A stretch of 64,000 nucleotides of DNA from Streptomyces dengpaensis (GCF_002946835.1 NZ_CP026652.1:992001-1056000), one strand, 5' to 3'. Shown: positions 44,740-53,169, counted from the stretch's first letter. The notes: generated from the letters alone by a model not told the origin. Translations and numbers: made by a program.

Positions 44740-46529
44740 GCGGGTTCTCCTTCATCGTGTACGGCGGGGGCCCCGGAGGACACCCAGAAGCGGATGCTCT
44801 CGACGAGCACCAGCACGGCCACAGCCACGGCGAGCACCGTGAGCGCGACCTTGAACTGTGCGGCGGTGAGCAGCGCGGCCAGGACGGTGACCAGCAGCGT
44901 CCTGCCTTCGTGCCCGCCGATCGCCCGCACCAGCCAGTGCGGGGGCGCGCCGGCGCTCCCGCGGATGCGGTAGACCGTGTCGTAGTGATGGTAGGCGACG
45001 GCGGCCACCAGGCCGAAAGCCGCAGGCAAGGCCCCGTTCACCTCCGAGCGAGCAGCGAGTATCAGCACGGTGAGGTATTCCGCTGCCCGGAAGAGTGGTG
45101 GCACGAGCCAGTCGAGGGGGCCCTTGAGGGAGTGCGCGACCGCGCGGCCCGCGCAGGCCGCGTAGACGAGGGCGCCGACGATCACCTGCCAGTTTCCGAA
45201 CGACCGGAACGACACGTCGACCAGCAGGATCACGGTGCCGAGTGCGGCCCAGAGGGGCGCGGCATAGGTGCGGGTCTTCGCCCTGCGGACCGGTCCCGCG
45301 GCCACCGCCTCGGCGATGGGACCCGAGTCGGTGAGGTCCGCCAGCGCCCGCGCCGCGCGGACCGTCCTCTCGGCCTTGCGGGTCAGGGAACGCAGCACGC
45401 GGCCCGCAGTCGTGTACGTCGCGGCGAAGGCGCAGCCGATGAGGAGCGCGTAGAAGGTGATGCGCGGTGTGGTCAGCGCGGTGAGCACGGCGATCATCGC
45501 CCATCGCTCGCCGATGGGCAGGACGATCATCCGGCGCACCCAGACCGTCCAGCCGACGCTGTCGAGCTTGTCCGAGAGCGCGGCGGTGGGGCTGGTGTTG
45601 CCGGTGGCGTCATGGTTCGCCTCGTTGAAGGAGAAGTCGACGACGTGCCTGCAGGTCTGCAGGATCATCGCGCCGAGCGCGAGCGCCCATACGTCGTCGC
45701 CGCCGCGGGCGGCTCCGAGGGCGAGGCCCGCGTAGTAGGCGTACTCCTTGGCGCGGTCGAAGGTCGCGTCCAGCCAGGCGCCGAGCGTCGAGTACTGCAG
45801 GGAGTAACGGGCGAGCTGCCCGTCGGTGCAGTCCAGGACGAAGGAGAACAGGAGCAGGAAGCCCGCCGCGACGAAGCCGGCGCGGGTACCGGTGGCGGCG
45901 CAGCCCGCGGCGATCAGGGCGGTGATCAGCGAGGCGGTGGTGACCTGGTTGGGGGTCAGGCCGCGGCGGGCGCACCAGCGGGCGATGTAGCGCGAGTACG
46001 GGCTGATGCAGTACGTGGTGAAGAAGCCGTCGCGGGCCTTGACGGCGCTGCGCAGGCGTACGGCTTCGTCGTCCACGGCCGAGACGGCCTGGCGGGCCTC
46101 GTTGCGTTCCTGCGGGTCGGTGGGGACGGCGGCGACGAGCGTGCCGAGTTCGGGGCGGTGGACGGTGACGCCGTCCGCGTCGAGGGCCGTGGTGAGACGC
46201 TCGGCGAGGCCGCCCGGGGCGGAGCTCTCGCGGGCCACGGCCCGGGTCAGCGCGCGGCGGGCCTCGGGCCGCACGGATATCGCGCCGGGCAGTGCGGAGG
46301 CGGCGAACCGGGGGTCCGTGAGGCCGAGGCGCAGCGCGTGCTGGTGGCCCACGAAGCGGGCGTCGACGACAGCGACCCGCTGGTCCGCCGGGACGGCGGC
46401 GAGGAGCGTCTCGGCCTCGCCCGCGTCCGAGGCGAGCCGCACGTCGAAGCCGAGCGACCGCAGATCGCCCTCAAGCGACGATCCGGGGACCGGCTGGCCG
46501 GTGAGGATGGCGGTCGACAGCGAACTCAC
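44736..46529 (-). CDS. CDP-alcohol phosphotransferase with degenerate N-terminal domain and DUF5941
   Basis: The product is 597 aa from GTG 46529; ATG 46607 is possible. Residues ~1-170 resemble a nucleotidyltransferase fold (TAILTGQPVPGSSLEGDLRS, VVDARFVGHQHALRLGL) without the catalytic LAAGxGxRL. A linker (KARDGFFTTYCISPYSRYIA) leads to the phosphotransferase: GLTPNQVTTASLITAL and FVLDCTDGQLARYSLQYSTL plus GAWLDATFDRAKEY, the full D-G-x2-A-R motif. The C-terminal ~250 residues are a membrane region of DUF5941 type. The order resembles bifunctional inositol-phosphate cytidylyltransferase/DIPP synthases with the first half dead. Confidence 0.75.
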   Translation of the reverse strand: MSSLSTAILTGQPVPGSSLEGDLRSLGFDVRLASDAGEAETLLAAVPADQRVAVVDARFVGHQHALRLGLTDPRFAASALPGAISVRPEARRALTRAVARESSAPGGLAERLTTALDADGVTVHRPELGTLVAAVPTDPQERNEARQAVSAVDDEAVRLRSAVKARDGFFTTYCISPYSRYIARWCARRGLTPNQVTTASLITALIAAGCAATGTRAGFVAAGFLLLFSFVLDCTDGQLARYSLQYSTLGAWLDATFDRAKEYAYYAGLALGAARGGDDVWALALGAMILQTCRHVVDFSFNEANHDATGNTSPTAALSDKLDSVGWTVWVRRMIVLPIGERWAMIAVLTALTTPRITFYALLIGCAFAATYTTAGRVLRSLTRKAERTVRAARALADLTDSGPIAEAVAAGPVRRAKTRTYAAPLWAALGTVILLVDVSFRSFGNWQVIVGALVYAACAGRAVAHSLKGPLDWLVPPLFRAAEYLTVLILAARSEVNGALPAAFGLVAAVAYHHYDTVYRIRGSAGAPPHWLVRAIGGHEGRTLLVTVLAALLTAAQFKVALTVLAVAVAVLVLVESIRFWVSSGAPAVHDEGEPA

Positions 46530-46795
46530 TCCCTGGGTGCCGACGCGTCCGCGCCGGGCAAGTGCGTGATGGTATGGCCCGACGGCTGGAGCGTGGCCGG
46601 GCGGCATGTCGGCAGAGGCTATCGGATGAATGGAAGCGGGCGTTCACCACCCGTTCACGGCCCGATCCACCTGGTTTCGCTTGACCTCCACCGCGATCAT
46701 CATCAGGGATCCGGGGCCCGCGCTCCAAACCCGTGCTCCCAGACCGCGGCATTCCCGGCATAGGAGACCGCGGGGGTCGCTTAGGGTGGGCGCCC

Positions 46796-47776
46796 ATGAC
46801 ATGGCTGATCACAGGCGGAGCCGGATACATCGGGGCACATGTGGCGCGGGCGATGGCGGAGGCCGGGGAGCGCGTCGTCGCCCTCGACGACCTGTCCGCC
46901 GGGATACCGAACCGGCTTCCGGAGAGCATTCCGCTGGTGCGGGGCTCGTCACTCGACGCGGACCTGCTCAAGCGGGTCCTCGCGGACCATGCGGTGACGG
47001 GCGTCGTCCACCTCGCCGCCCGCAAGCAGGTCGGCGAGTCCGTGGACCGGCCGACGCGCTATTACCAGGACAACGTGGGCGGTCTCGCGACACTCCTGGA
47101 GGCGGTCGCGGAGGCGGGCATCAAGCGGTTCGTCTTCTCCTCGTCGGCGGCCGTCTACGGCAACCCCGATGTGGACCTCATCACGGAGGACACCCCCTGC
47201 GCCCCGATGAGCCCGTACGGCGAGACGAAGCTCGCCGGCGAGTGGCTGGTGCGGGCGGCGGGCCGGGCGCACGGCATCGCGACCGTGTGCCTGCGCTACT
47301 TCAACGTGGCGGGCGCGGCCGCTCCGGAGCTCGCCGACACCGGAGTGTTCAACGTCATCCCGATGGTCTTCGACCGCCTCACCCGCGACGAGGCCCCGCG
47401 GATCTTCGGCGACGACTACCCGACGCCGGACGGCACGTGTGTCCGCGACTACATCCACGTCGCCGACCTCGCCGACGCGCACCTGACGGCGGCCAAGCGG
47501 CTGGCCGGCGGCGCGACGGGCGATCTGACCGTGAACATCGGCCGCGGCGAAGGCGTATCGGTCCGCGAACTCATCACGCTCATCGGCGAGGTCAGCGGCG
47601 ACACCCGGCAGCCGGTCGTCGAGCCGCGCCGTCCCGGTGATGCCCCGCGCGCGGTCGCCTCGGCCGCGCTGGCCGCGCGGGAGCTGGGCTGGAGCGCGCG
47701 GCGCGGGGTGCGCGAGATGGTCGAGTCGGCGTGGCAAGGCTGGCAGCTGCACCATGCCGGGCCCCAGGCCCACTGA
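46796..47776 (+). CDS. galE: UDP-glucose 4-epimerase family protein
   Basis: This 326-aa short-chain dehydrogenase-fold epimerase has LITGGAGYIGAHVARAMAEA, FVFSSSAAVYGNPD, the catalytic pair in SPYGETKLAGE, and RYFNVAGAA. It epimerises UDP-sugars at C4. The ATG at 46796 has no ribosome site; a TAGGGT -10-like hexamer 9 bp upstream suggests a leaderless mRNA, but no clear -35 is seen. It is divergent from the CDP-alcohol operon and may feed its sugar supply. Confidence 0.87.
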   Translation: MTWLITGGAGYIGAHVARAMAEAGERVVALDDLSAGIPNRLPESIPLVRGSSLDADLLKRVLADHAVTGVVHLAARKQVGESVDRPTRYYQDNVGGLATLLEAVAEAGIKRFVFSSSAAVYGNPDVDLITEDTPCAPMSPYGETKLAGEWLVRAAGRAHGIATVCLRYFNVAGAAAPELADTGVFNVIPMVFDRLTRDEAPRIFGDDYPTPDGTCVRDYIHVADLADAHLTAAKRLAGGATGDLTVNIGRGEGVSVRELITLIGEVSGDTRQPVVEPRRPGDAPRAVASAALAARELGWSARRGVREMVESAWQGWQLHHAGPQAH

Positions 47777-47790
47777 CCTTGCCGGCGCTC

Positions 47791-47828
47791 TGACCTGCGG
47801 ATCGCTTCTGGACAGTTTCCGCAGGTCA
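47791..47828 (+). terminator. Terminator after galE
   Basis: TGACCTGCGGA (47791-47801) pairs perfectly with TCCGCAGGTCA (47818-47828) around a 16-nt loop, followed by AAAG. It starts 15 bp after the galE stop. Confidence 0.65.
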
Positions 47829-47835
47829 AAGCATA

Positions 47836-47850
47836 TGACAACGGTGTTCA
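47836..47850 (+). promoter_or_regulatory. Zur-box-like site upstream of the zinc exporter
   Basis: TGACAACGGTGTTCA matches the Zur-box form TGAAAATGATTTTCA at 11 of 15 positions and keeps the outer TGA/TCA arms. It lies 72 bp before the zitB ATG. In S. coelicolor, Zur activates zitB when zinc is high, so an upstream site fits. The match is imperfect. Confidence 0.5.
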
Positions 47851-47921
47851 GTGCCGCGTTGCCCGAAACCCGCCGCCCATAGTTCACTGTGATCCCGAGC
47901 AGAGAACAGGAGGCGGCTTTC

Positions 47922-48860
47922 ATGGGGGCAGGGCACGACCACGGGCATACGCACGACGCTCTCGCCACCGGTACGGCGGCAGCGGCGTACCGCGGGCGGC
48001 TGCGCGTCGCGCTGTCGATCACGCTCACCGTCATGGTGGTCGAGATCGTCGGCGGTGTCGTCGCCGATTCGCTCGCGCTCATCGCCGACGCGGCGCACAT
48101 GGCGACGGACGCGCTGGGCCTGGGCATGGCACTGCTCGCGATCCACTTCTCGAGCCTCCCGCCGAGCGAGAAGCGCACCTTCGGGTACGCGAGGGCCGAG
48201 ATCCTCGCCGCGCTCGCCAACTGTCTGCTGCTGCTCGGCGTCGGCGGCTACGTCCTGTACGAGGCGATCCAGCGCTTCGTGACGCCCGCCGAAACCCACG
48301 GTGGTCTGACCGTCGTGTTCGGCGTGATCGGTCTGGTCGCGAACATGATCTCGCTGTCGCTGCTGATGCGCGGACAGAAGGACAGCCTGAACGTACGTGG
48401 CGCCTTCCTGGAGGTGGCGGCGGACGCGCTGGGCTCGCTGGCGGTCATCATCGCCGCGACGGTGATCATGACCACGGGCTGGCAGACCGCCGACCCGATC
48501 GCCTCGATCCTGATCGGCCTCATGATCGTCCCGCGTACCTGGAAGCTGTTCCAGGAGACGCTCGACGTGCTGCTGGAGGCCGCCCCCAAGGACGTCGACA
48601 TGGCGGAGGTGCGGGCGCACATACTGGCGCTGCCGGGCGTCGAGGACGTGCACGACCTGCATGCCTGGACGATCACGTCCGGCATGCCGGTGCTGTCCGC
48701 GCATGTGGTCGTGAGCTCCGACGTCCTGAGCGCGATCGGCCACGAGAAGATGCTCCACGAGCTCCAGGGCTGCCTCGGCGTCCACTTCGACGTCGGTCAC
48801 TGCACGTTCCAGCTGGAGCCGAGCGGGCACGCGCAGCACGAGACGAAGCTCTGCCATTGA
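47922..48860 (+). CDS. zitB: Cation diffusion facilitator, zinc exporter
   Basis: The 312-aa CDF protein has an N-terminal metal-binding run GHDHGHTHD and six helices. Zinc-site motifs are VADSLALIADAAHMATDALG (helix 2) and GAFLEVAADALGSLAVII (helix 5). The C-terminal cytoplasmic domain (VEDVHDLHAWTITSGM) senses metal. It exports Zn2+ in exchange for protons. The ATG at 47922 follows AGGAGG; a GTG at 47889 is in frame but weaker. The neighbourhood (galE, idi) matches the S. coelicolor zitB locus from memory. Confidence 0.87.
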   Translation: MGAGHDHGHTHDALATGTAAAAYRGRLRVALSITLTVMVVEIVGGVVADSLALIADAAHMATDALGLGMALLAIHFSSLPPSEKRTFGYARAEILAALANCLLLLGVGGYVLYEAIQRFVTPAETHGGLTVVFGVIGLVANMISLSLLMRGQKDSLNVRGAFLEVAADALGSLAVIIAATVIMTTGWQTADPIASILIGLMIVPRTWKLFQETLDVLLEAAPKDVDMAEVRAHILALPGVEDVHDLHAWTITSGMPVLSAHVVVSSDVLSAIGHEKMLHELQGCLGVHFDVGHCTFQLEPSGHAQHETKLCH

Positions 48861-49048
48861 CGCGCTCCGCTATTGACGCGCTCTGCTGTTGACGCGGATT
48901 CGGCGTACTCATCGAACACCTGATGCCCCATGTCCTGGACGATTCCTCGCCGGCGGCACCGGGCAGGACATGCGGGAGCCGCCAAGTGCCGGGAGTGCCG
49001 GTCTCGTACGGCAGACTTGGGGTTCGGAGACCGATGCGAAGGATGGGT

Positions 49049-49642
49049 ATGCCGATCACACCTGCCACCGCGACGCACAGTACGTCGAACGGCACCGCTG
49101 AAGCGATCTTGCTGGAGCTGGTCGACGAGGACGGCAACACGATCGGCACGGCGGAGAAGCTCGCCGCCCATCAGGCGCCCGGGCAGCTGCACCGCGCGTT
49201 CTCCGTGTTCCTCTTCGACGAGCACGGCCGGCTGCTGCTGCAGCAGCGCGCCCTCGGCAAGTACCACTCCCCCGGCGTCTGGTCGAACAGCTGCTGCGGC
49301 CACCCCTACCCGGGCGAGGCGCCCTTCGCGGCGGCGGCCCGGCGCACGTACGAGGAGCTCGGGGTCTCCCCGTCGCTGCTCGCCGAGGCGGGCACGGTCC
49401 GCTACAACCACCCGGACCCGGCATCGGGCCTGGTGGAGCAGGAGTACAACCACCTCTTCGTCGGGATGGTGCAGTCGCCGCTGCGCCCCGACCCGGAGGA
49501 GGTCGGCTCGACGGCCTTTGTCAGCGCCGCCGAGCTGGCGGAGCGGCACGCGAAGAACACCTTCTCGTCGTGGTTCATGACGGTGCTGGACGCGGCCCGT
49601 CCCGCAATCAGGGAACTGACGGGCCCGTCCGCGGGCTGGTGA
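49049..49642 (+). CDS. idi: Isopentenyl-diphosphate delta-isomerase, type I
   Basis: This 197-aa Nudix-fold isomerase interconverts IPP and DMAPP. The catalytic Cys lies in WSNSCCGHPYPGE, the Nudix-like helix is RRTYEELGV, and the catalytic Glu is in EQEYNHLF. The ATG at 49049 follows GAAGGATGG. It supports isoprenoid supply for the hopanoid cluster 10 kb away. The last 35 bp overlap the convergent ATPase gene. Confidence 0.93.
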   Translation: MPITPATATHSTSNGTAEAILLELVDEDGNTIGTAEKLAAHQAPGQLHRAFSVFLFDEHGRLLLQQRALGKYHSPGVWSNSCCGHPYPGEAPFAAAARRTYEELGVSPSLLAEAGTVRYNHPDPASGLVEQEYNHLFVGMVQSPLRPDPEEVGSTAFVSAAELAERHAKNTFSSWFMTVLDAARPAIRELTGPSAGW

Positions 49643-50195
49643 GCCCGTCCCGCTGAACGACGCCGGCGGTGAGCGGCAGGGCTGCCCAGATCACCTTGCC
49701 GCCGCTCGCTGTGTGCTCGACGTCGCACACACCGCCCGACTCCCGGGTGACCTCCCGCACCAGCAGCAGCCCCCGGCCGCCGGTCTGCCCGTGGTCGGCC
49801 TCCAGGGCGGTCGGGCGGTAGGGATGGTTGTCCTCGACGGAGACGCGCACCCATTCGGCGCCGACGGCGACCTCCACGGCGAGCATCGGGGACAGCAGCA
49901 CCGCGTGCCGGACCGCGTTCGTGACCAGTTCGGAGACGATCAGCAGGAGTCCCTGGACGAGGTCGTCCGAGACGGGCACCCCCTGGCGTGCCAGCAGGTC
50001 GCGGACGGCGTGTCGCGCCTGCGGCACGGAGGCGTCGATGGCGGGAGCGGTGAACCGCCACACCCCCTCGTACGGCAGCGGGCCCGGCGGTCTCCGGCCG
50101 AGAGGCACGTCCGTCCCGCTTTCAGGGCTCGGGTCGGCCCTCCGCCCGAGGTTCTCCATCGTCCGGTCGCCACCCTTGCGCTCGATTGTCACCAC
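49608..50195 (-). CDS. Anti-sigma-type ATP-binding protein
   Basis: This 195-aa HATPase_c_2 (RsbW/SpoIIAB-like) protein has ASVPQARHAVRDLLARQGVP, the N-box LIVSELVTNAVRHA, the G1 box VSVEDNHPYRP and GGRGLLLVREVTRESGG. Such proteins bind ATP and usually hold a sigma factor or an antagonist, but no partner is adjacent. The GTG at 50195 follows CAAGGTGTG; an ATG at 50159 would remove 12 residues. The final 35 bp overlap idi. Confidence 0.82.
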   Translation of the reverse strand: MVTIERKGGDRTMENLGRRADPSPESGTDVPLGRRPPGPLPYEGVWRFTAPAIDASVPQARHAVRDLLARQGVPVSDDLVQGLLLIVSELVTNAVRHAVLLSPMLAVEVAVGAEWVRVSVEDNHPYRPTALEADHGQTGGRGLLLVREVTRESGGVCDVEHTASGGKVIWAALPLTAGVVQRDGLTSPRTGPSVP

Positions 50196-50245
50196 ACCTT
50201 GAGTGTTGGTAACGCGCTGGTCCGCACCGGATACCTGAACAGAAG

Positions 50246-50551
50246 TCAGCAGTTATCGACAGCTTCTGAACGTCGGCGTATGACACGGTCAGTTGTGAGA
50301 CTGCTCCTGTCCCCGTTGTGCCGACTTCCAGAGCTATTCGGGTTGTACGGGTTTGGCGCCGGCCTCGCCCGATTCGTGCCCGTCGGTCCGCTCGTCCTCG
50401 TGGCGCTCCGAGACCATGCCCAGGACCCGGTGTAGACGAGCCCAACGATGCCCGCGAGCACGAGGATCACGCCCAGCGCGGCGAGCCGGCCGAAGCCGCG
50501 GCGCAGTCGCGTGGTCTCGTTGGTCGCCGCCTTGCCTCTGAACCTGGTCAT
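50246..50551 (-). CDS. Single-pass membrane protein, 101 aa
   Basis: The product starts MTRFRGKAATNETTRLRRGF, then has one transmembrane helix, LAALGVILVLAGIVGLVYTG. A Ser/Thr/Pro/Asn-rich tail follows (residues 50-100), probably extracytoplasmic given the positive N-terminus. The ATG at 50551 follows GAGGAGAC. I do not recognise a family. It is divergent from the enoyl-CoA hydratase gene, with only 66 bp between starts. Confidence 0.6.
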   Translation of the reverse strand: MTRFRGKAATNETTRLRRGFGRLAALGVILVLAGIVGLVYTGSWAWSRSATRTSGPTGTNRARPAPNPYNPNSSGSRHNGDRSSLTTDRVIRRRSEAVDNC

Positions 50552-50617
50552 CGGCGTCTCCTCGCCTCCGGTCCCTCCTTGATCGTACGTTCGCGGTATG
50601 CCGCTAGCATCCGGCGT

Positions 50618-51361
50618 ATGGAGCCTCAGCTGCTGCACCGTGTCGGCGACGGCGTCGCCACCGTCGTGATCCACCACCCGGCCAAGCGCAACGCCATGAC
50701 GGCCGCCATGTGGCGGGCGCTGCCCGCCCTGCTCGACGGGCTGGCCGCCGACCCCGCCGTGCGGGCACTCGTGCTCACCGGAGAGGGCGGCACGTTCTGC
50801 GCGGGCGCCGACATATCGACGCTGCGGGGCTCCCCGGACGAGGCGCAGGGCCTCGCCGTGCTCGCCGAGGAGGCGCTGGCCGCCTTCCCCAAGCCGACGC
50901 TGGCCGCGATCCGCGGGTACTGCGTGGGCGGCGGGTCGCAGCTCGCGGCGGCCTGCGATCTGCGGTTCGCGGAGGAGGGGTCGCTGTTCGGGGTGACTCC
51001 GGCGAAGCTGGGGATCGTCTATCCGGCCTCCTCCACACGGCGGTTGGTGTCGCTGGTGGGTCCGGGAGCCGCCAAGTATCTGCTGTTCTCGGGCGAGTTG
51101 ATCGACGCGGAGCGGGCGTTGCGCACGGGCCTGGTCGACGAGGTGCTGCCCGAGGGTGAACTCGACAAGCGCGTCGGGGAGTTCACGCGCGTCCTGGCCG
51201 CGCGCTCGCTGCTGACGCAGGCGGCGGCCAAGGAGTTCGCGAACGGGCACACGGACCGGGACGCGCACTGGGCAGAGCAGGCGCGGAGCAGCGGCGACAC
51301 CGCGGAGGGCGTCACCGCCTTCCTGGAACGCCGGCAGCCCCGCTTCACCTGGACTCCCTGA
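50618..51361 (+). CDS. Enoyl-CoA hydratase/isomerase family protein
   Basis: This 247-aa crotonase-fold enzyme has VVIHHPAKRNAMTAAMWRAL, the oxyanion-hole segments GTFCAGADISTLRG and IRGYCVGGGSQLAAACDLRF, and VTPAKLGIVYPASST. The position usually occupied by the catalytic Glu of hydratases (in the GxGCELA box) is Gln-Leu here (GGSQLAA), which suggests an isomerase or another activity. The ATG is at 50618. It appears monocistronic. Confidence 0.85.
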   Translation: MEPQLLHRVGDGVATVVIHHPAKRNAMTAAMWRALPALLDGLAADPAVRALVLTGEGGTFCAGADISTLRGSPDEAQGLAVLAEEALAAFPKPTLAAIRGYCVGGGSQLAAACDLRFAEEGSLFGVTPAKLGIVYPASSTRRLVSLVGPGAAKYLLFSGELIDAERALRTGLVDEVLPEGELDKRVGEFTRVLAARSLLTQAAAKEFANGHTDRDAHWAEQARSSGDTAEGVTAFLERRQPRFTWTP

Positions 51362-51395
51362 GGCCTCATCCCGGCCGCGCGAGGCTACCTCCGGA

Positions 51396-52025
51396 CTACC
51401 TGAGAGTGACGGTCGTGCGGAACTCCTCGACGAGGTGCGCGGGTGCCTTCTGCGGGGATCCGGCGTCGTAGGGCGGCTGCGGGTCGTACTCGGTCATCAG
51501 CTGGACGGCCTGGGCGCGTTCGTCGCCCGCGATCCGGCCCAGCAGGGTGAGGCCCATGTCGATGCCGGAGGAGACGCCGGCCGCCGTGACGTACTTGCCG
51601 TCGAACACGACCCGCTCTCCCGTCGGCTCGGCGCCGTATCGCTTGAGGAGGTCGAGGGCCAGCCAGTGGGAGGTGGCCCGGCGGCCGTCGAGGAGCCCAG
51701 CGGCGGCGAGCAGCAGGGAGCCCGTGCACACCGAGGTGGTCCAGGTGCTGCTGCGGTCGGCGGCCCGCAGCCAGCCCAGGAGTGCCTCGTTGTCCATCTG
51801 CGGGATCTGGCCCGGGCCTCCCGGGACCACCACGATGTCCGGGTTCGGCACCTCGGCCAGGGTCCTGTCGGCCATCAGTGCCAGATTGCCGGTGTCGGCG
51901 CGGACGGGGCCGGTGTGCTCGGCGACGAAGACGGTCTGCGCGCCGGGCAGGCGGCCGAGGGTCTCGTACGGGCCGACGGCGTCGAGGGCGGTGAAGCTGT
52001 CGTAGAGGACGATGGCGATCTGCAT
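51396..52025 (-). CDS. DJ-1/PfpI family protein (isonitrile hydratase-like)
   Basis: The 209-aa class I glutamine-amidotransferase-like protein has QIAIVLYDSFTALDAVGPYE, IVVVPGGPGQIPQMDNEALL, the nucleophile Cys in TTSVCTGSLLLAAAGLLDGR and RATSHWLALDLLKRYG. This layout is shared with InhA-type isonitrile hydratases. It lies 76 bp downstream of a GlxA-type regulator that carries the same domain, so the two probably belong to one pathway. Confidence 0.82.
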   Translation of the reverse strand: MQIAIVLYDSFTALDAVGPYETLGRLPGAQTVFVAEHTGPVRADTGNLALMADRTLAEVPNPDIVVVPGGPGQIPQMDNEALLGWLRAADRSSTWTTSVCTGSLLLAAAGLLDGRRATSHWLALDLLKRYGAEPTGERVVFDGKYVTAAGVSSGIDMGLTLLGRIAGDERAQAVQLMTEYDPQPPYDAGSPQKAPAHLVEEFRTTVTLR

Positions 52026-52040
52026 GAGGTTCTCCTCCTC

Positions 52041-52124
52041 GGAGTTCAGTTGAGGCGGGCGGGTCCGCGGAGTTCCGTTGAGGCGGGCGGGTCCGCGGAG
52101 TTCAGTTGATGTGGGCGGGCCGGA
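52041..52124. repeat. Three 28-bp tandem repeats over the GlxA-type regulator stop codon
   Basis: Units at 52041-52068, 52069-52096 and 52097-52124 begin GGAGTTCAGTTGAGGCGGGC and are contiguous. The second differs by one base; the third is more divergent and contains the regulator's last codons and stop (52102-52104). Confidence 0.93.
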
Positions 52125-53055
52125 AGCGGCGTCGGTACTCCGCCGGTGCCGCGCCGAGCGTCTTCACGAAGGCGCGGCGCATCCCCTCGGGCGTGCCGTA
52201 GCCGGACGCCCGGGAGATCTCCTCGATGCCGTCGGCGGTGTCCTCCAGGAGGCGCCGCGCGTGTTCGAGGCGCACCCGCTCGACGTACCGGCCCGGCGTC
52301 ATGCCGGTCTCGGTCTGGAAGGCGCGGGCGAAGTGGCGGGGCGAGAGGCGGGCACGGGCGGCGAGGGACTCGACGCTCAGGTCGCCTTCGGGGTGCTCGG
52401 TGATCCACTGCTGGACCTCGCGCAGCGGTTCGCGCTGCGCGGTCTGGGCGGCCAGCTGGGCGCTGAACTGGGCCTGGTTGCCCGGGCGTCGCAGGAAGAC
52501 GACCAGGTGACGGGCGATGGTGAGGGCGGCCGCACGGCCCAGGTCCTCCTCCACGAGCGCGAGGGCCAGGTCGATGCCTGAGGTGACGCCCGCCGACGTG
52601 GACACCTCGCCGTCGCGCACGTAGATGGGGTCCGGGTCGACCTCGACCGCCGGGTGGTCGCGGGCCAGCTTGTCGCAGTAGGCCCAGTGGGTGGTGGCGC
52701 GGCGGCCGTCCAGGAGTCCCGCCGCGGCGAGCAGGATGGCGCCGGTGCAGACGGAGACCAGGCGTTCGGCGCGCGGGCCGTGCGCGCGCAGCCAGGCGGT
52801 CAGGCGGAGGTCCGGGGCGCGGGTGCCCCGGCCGCCCGGGACGATCAGCGTGTGCGGGGTGGGCACGTCGGCGAGTGCCTGGTCCGGGACGAGGGTGAGG
52901 CCGCTGGACGTGCGCACCGGCGCGCCGTCCAGGGAGGCGGTGCGGATGCGGTACGAGCCCTCGCGGTAGAGCTCGGCGCCCGCGAAGACCTCCATGGGGC
53001 CCGTGACGTCGAGGCTCTGCACATCGTCGAACAGGACGACCAGGACGATTCGCAT
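52102..53055 (-). CDS. GlxA-type AraC regulator with DJ-1/PfpI domain
   Basis: The 317-aa product has residues 1-190 as a DJ-1/PfpI domain (RIVLVVLFDDVQSLDVTGPM, LIVPGGRGTRAPD, VSVCTGAILLAAAGLLDGRR). Residues ~215-315 form two AraC HTH motifs (LSVESLAARARLSPRHFARA, then GIEEISRASGYGTPEGMRRA). The DJ-1 domain probably senses an amide or aldehyde. The ATG at 53055 has no strong ribosome site. It likely controls the neighbouring DJ-1 gene. Confidence 0.9.
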   Translation of the reverse strand: MRIVLVVLFDDVQSLDVTGPMEVFAGAELYREGSYRIRTASLDGAPVRTSSGLTLVPDQALADVPTPHTLIVPGGRGTRAPDLRLTAWLRAHGPRAERLVSVCTGAILLAAAGLLDGRRATTHWAYCDKLARDHPAVEVDPDPIYVRDGEVSTSAGVTSGIDLALALVEEDLGRAAALTIARHLVVFLRRPGNQAQFSAQLAAQTAQREPLREVQQWITEHPEGDLSVESLAARARLSPRHFARAFQTETGMTPGRYVERVRLEHARRLLEDTADGIEEISRASGYGTPEGMRRAFVKTLGAAPAEYRRRFRPAHIN

Positions 53056-53143
53056 GTGCTCAATTCTTCGCGCCCCAACGCGATGGCCGCAATGACCAGT
53101 ACCCCACCTTTCCTGCCATCCCGTGTCCGGCGGTTCCCGACGT

Positions 53144-53157
53144 ACTGACCAGTCGGT
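53144..53157 (+). promoter_or_regulatory. TetR-like half-palindrome before the SCO6745-family gene
   Basis: ACTGACCAGTCGGT is a near-perfect dyad (one mismatch from ACCGAC/GTCGGT). It overlaps a -10-like GGTAAT, 12 bp before the ATG at 53170. It could bind a TetR-type repressor, though none is adjacent. Confidence 0.4.
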
Positions 53158-53169
53158 AATGTGCCCGGT

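Noticed and set aside
53161..53169. GTG at 53161 as the start of the SCO6745-family gene
   Set aside because: It adds three residues with no ribosome site; the ATG at 53170 gives the expected N-terminus.
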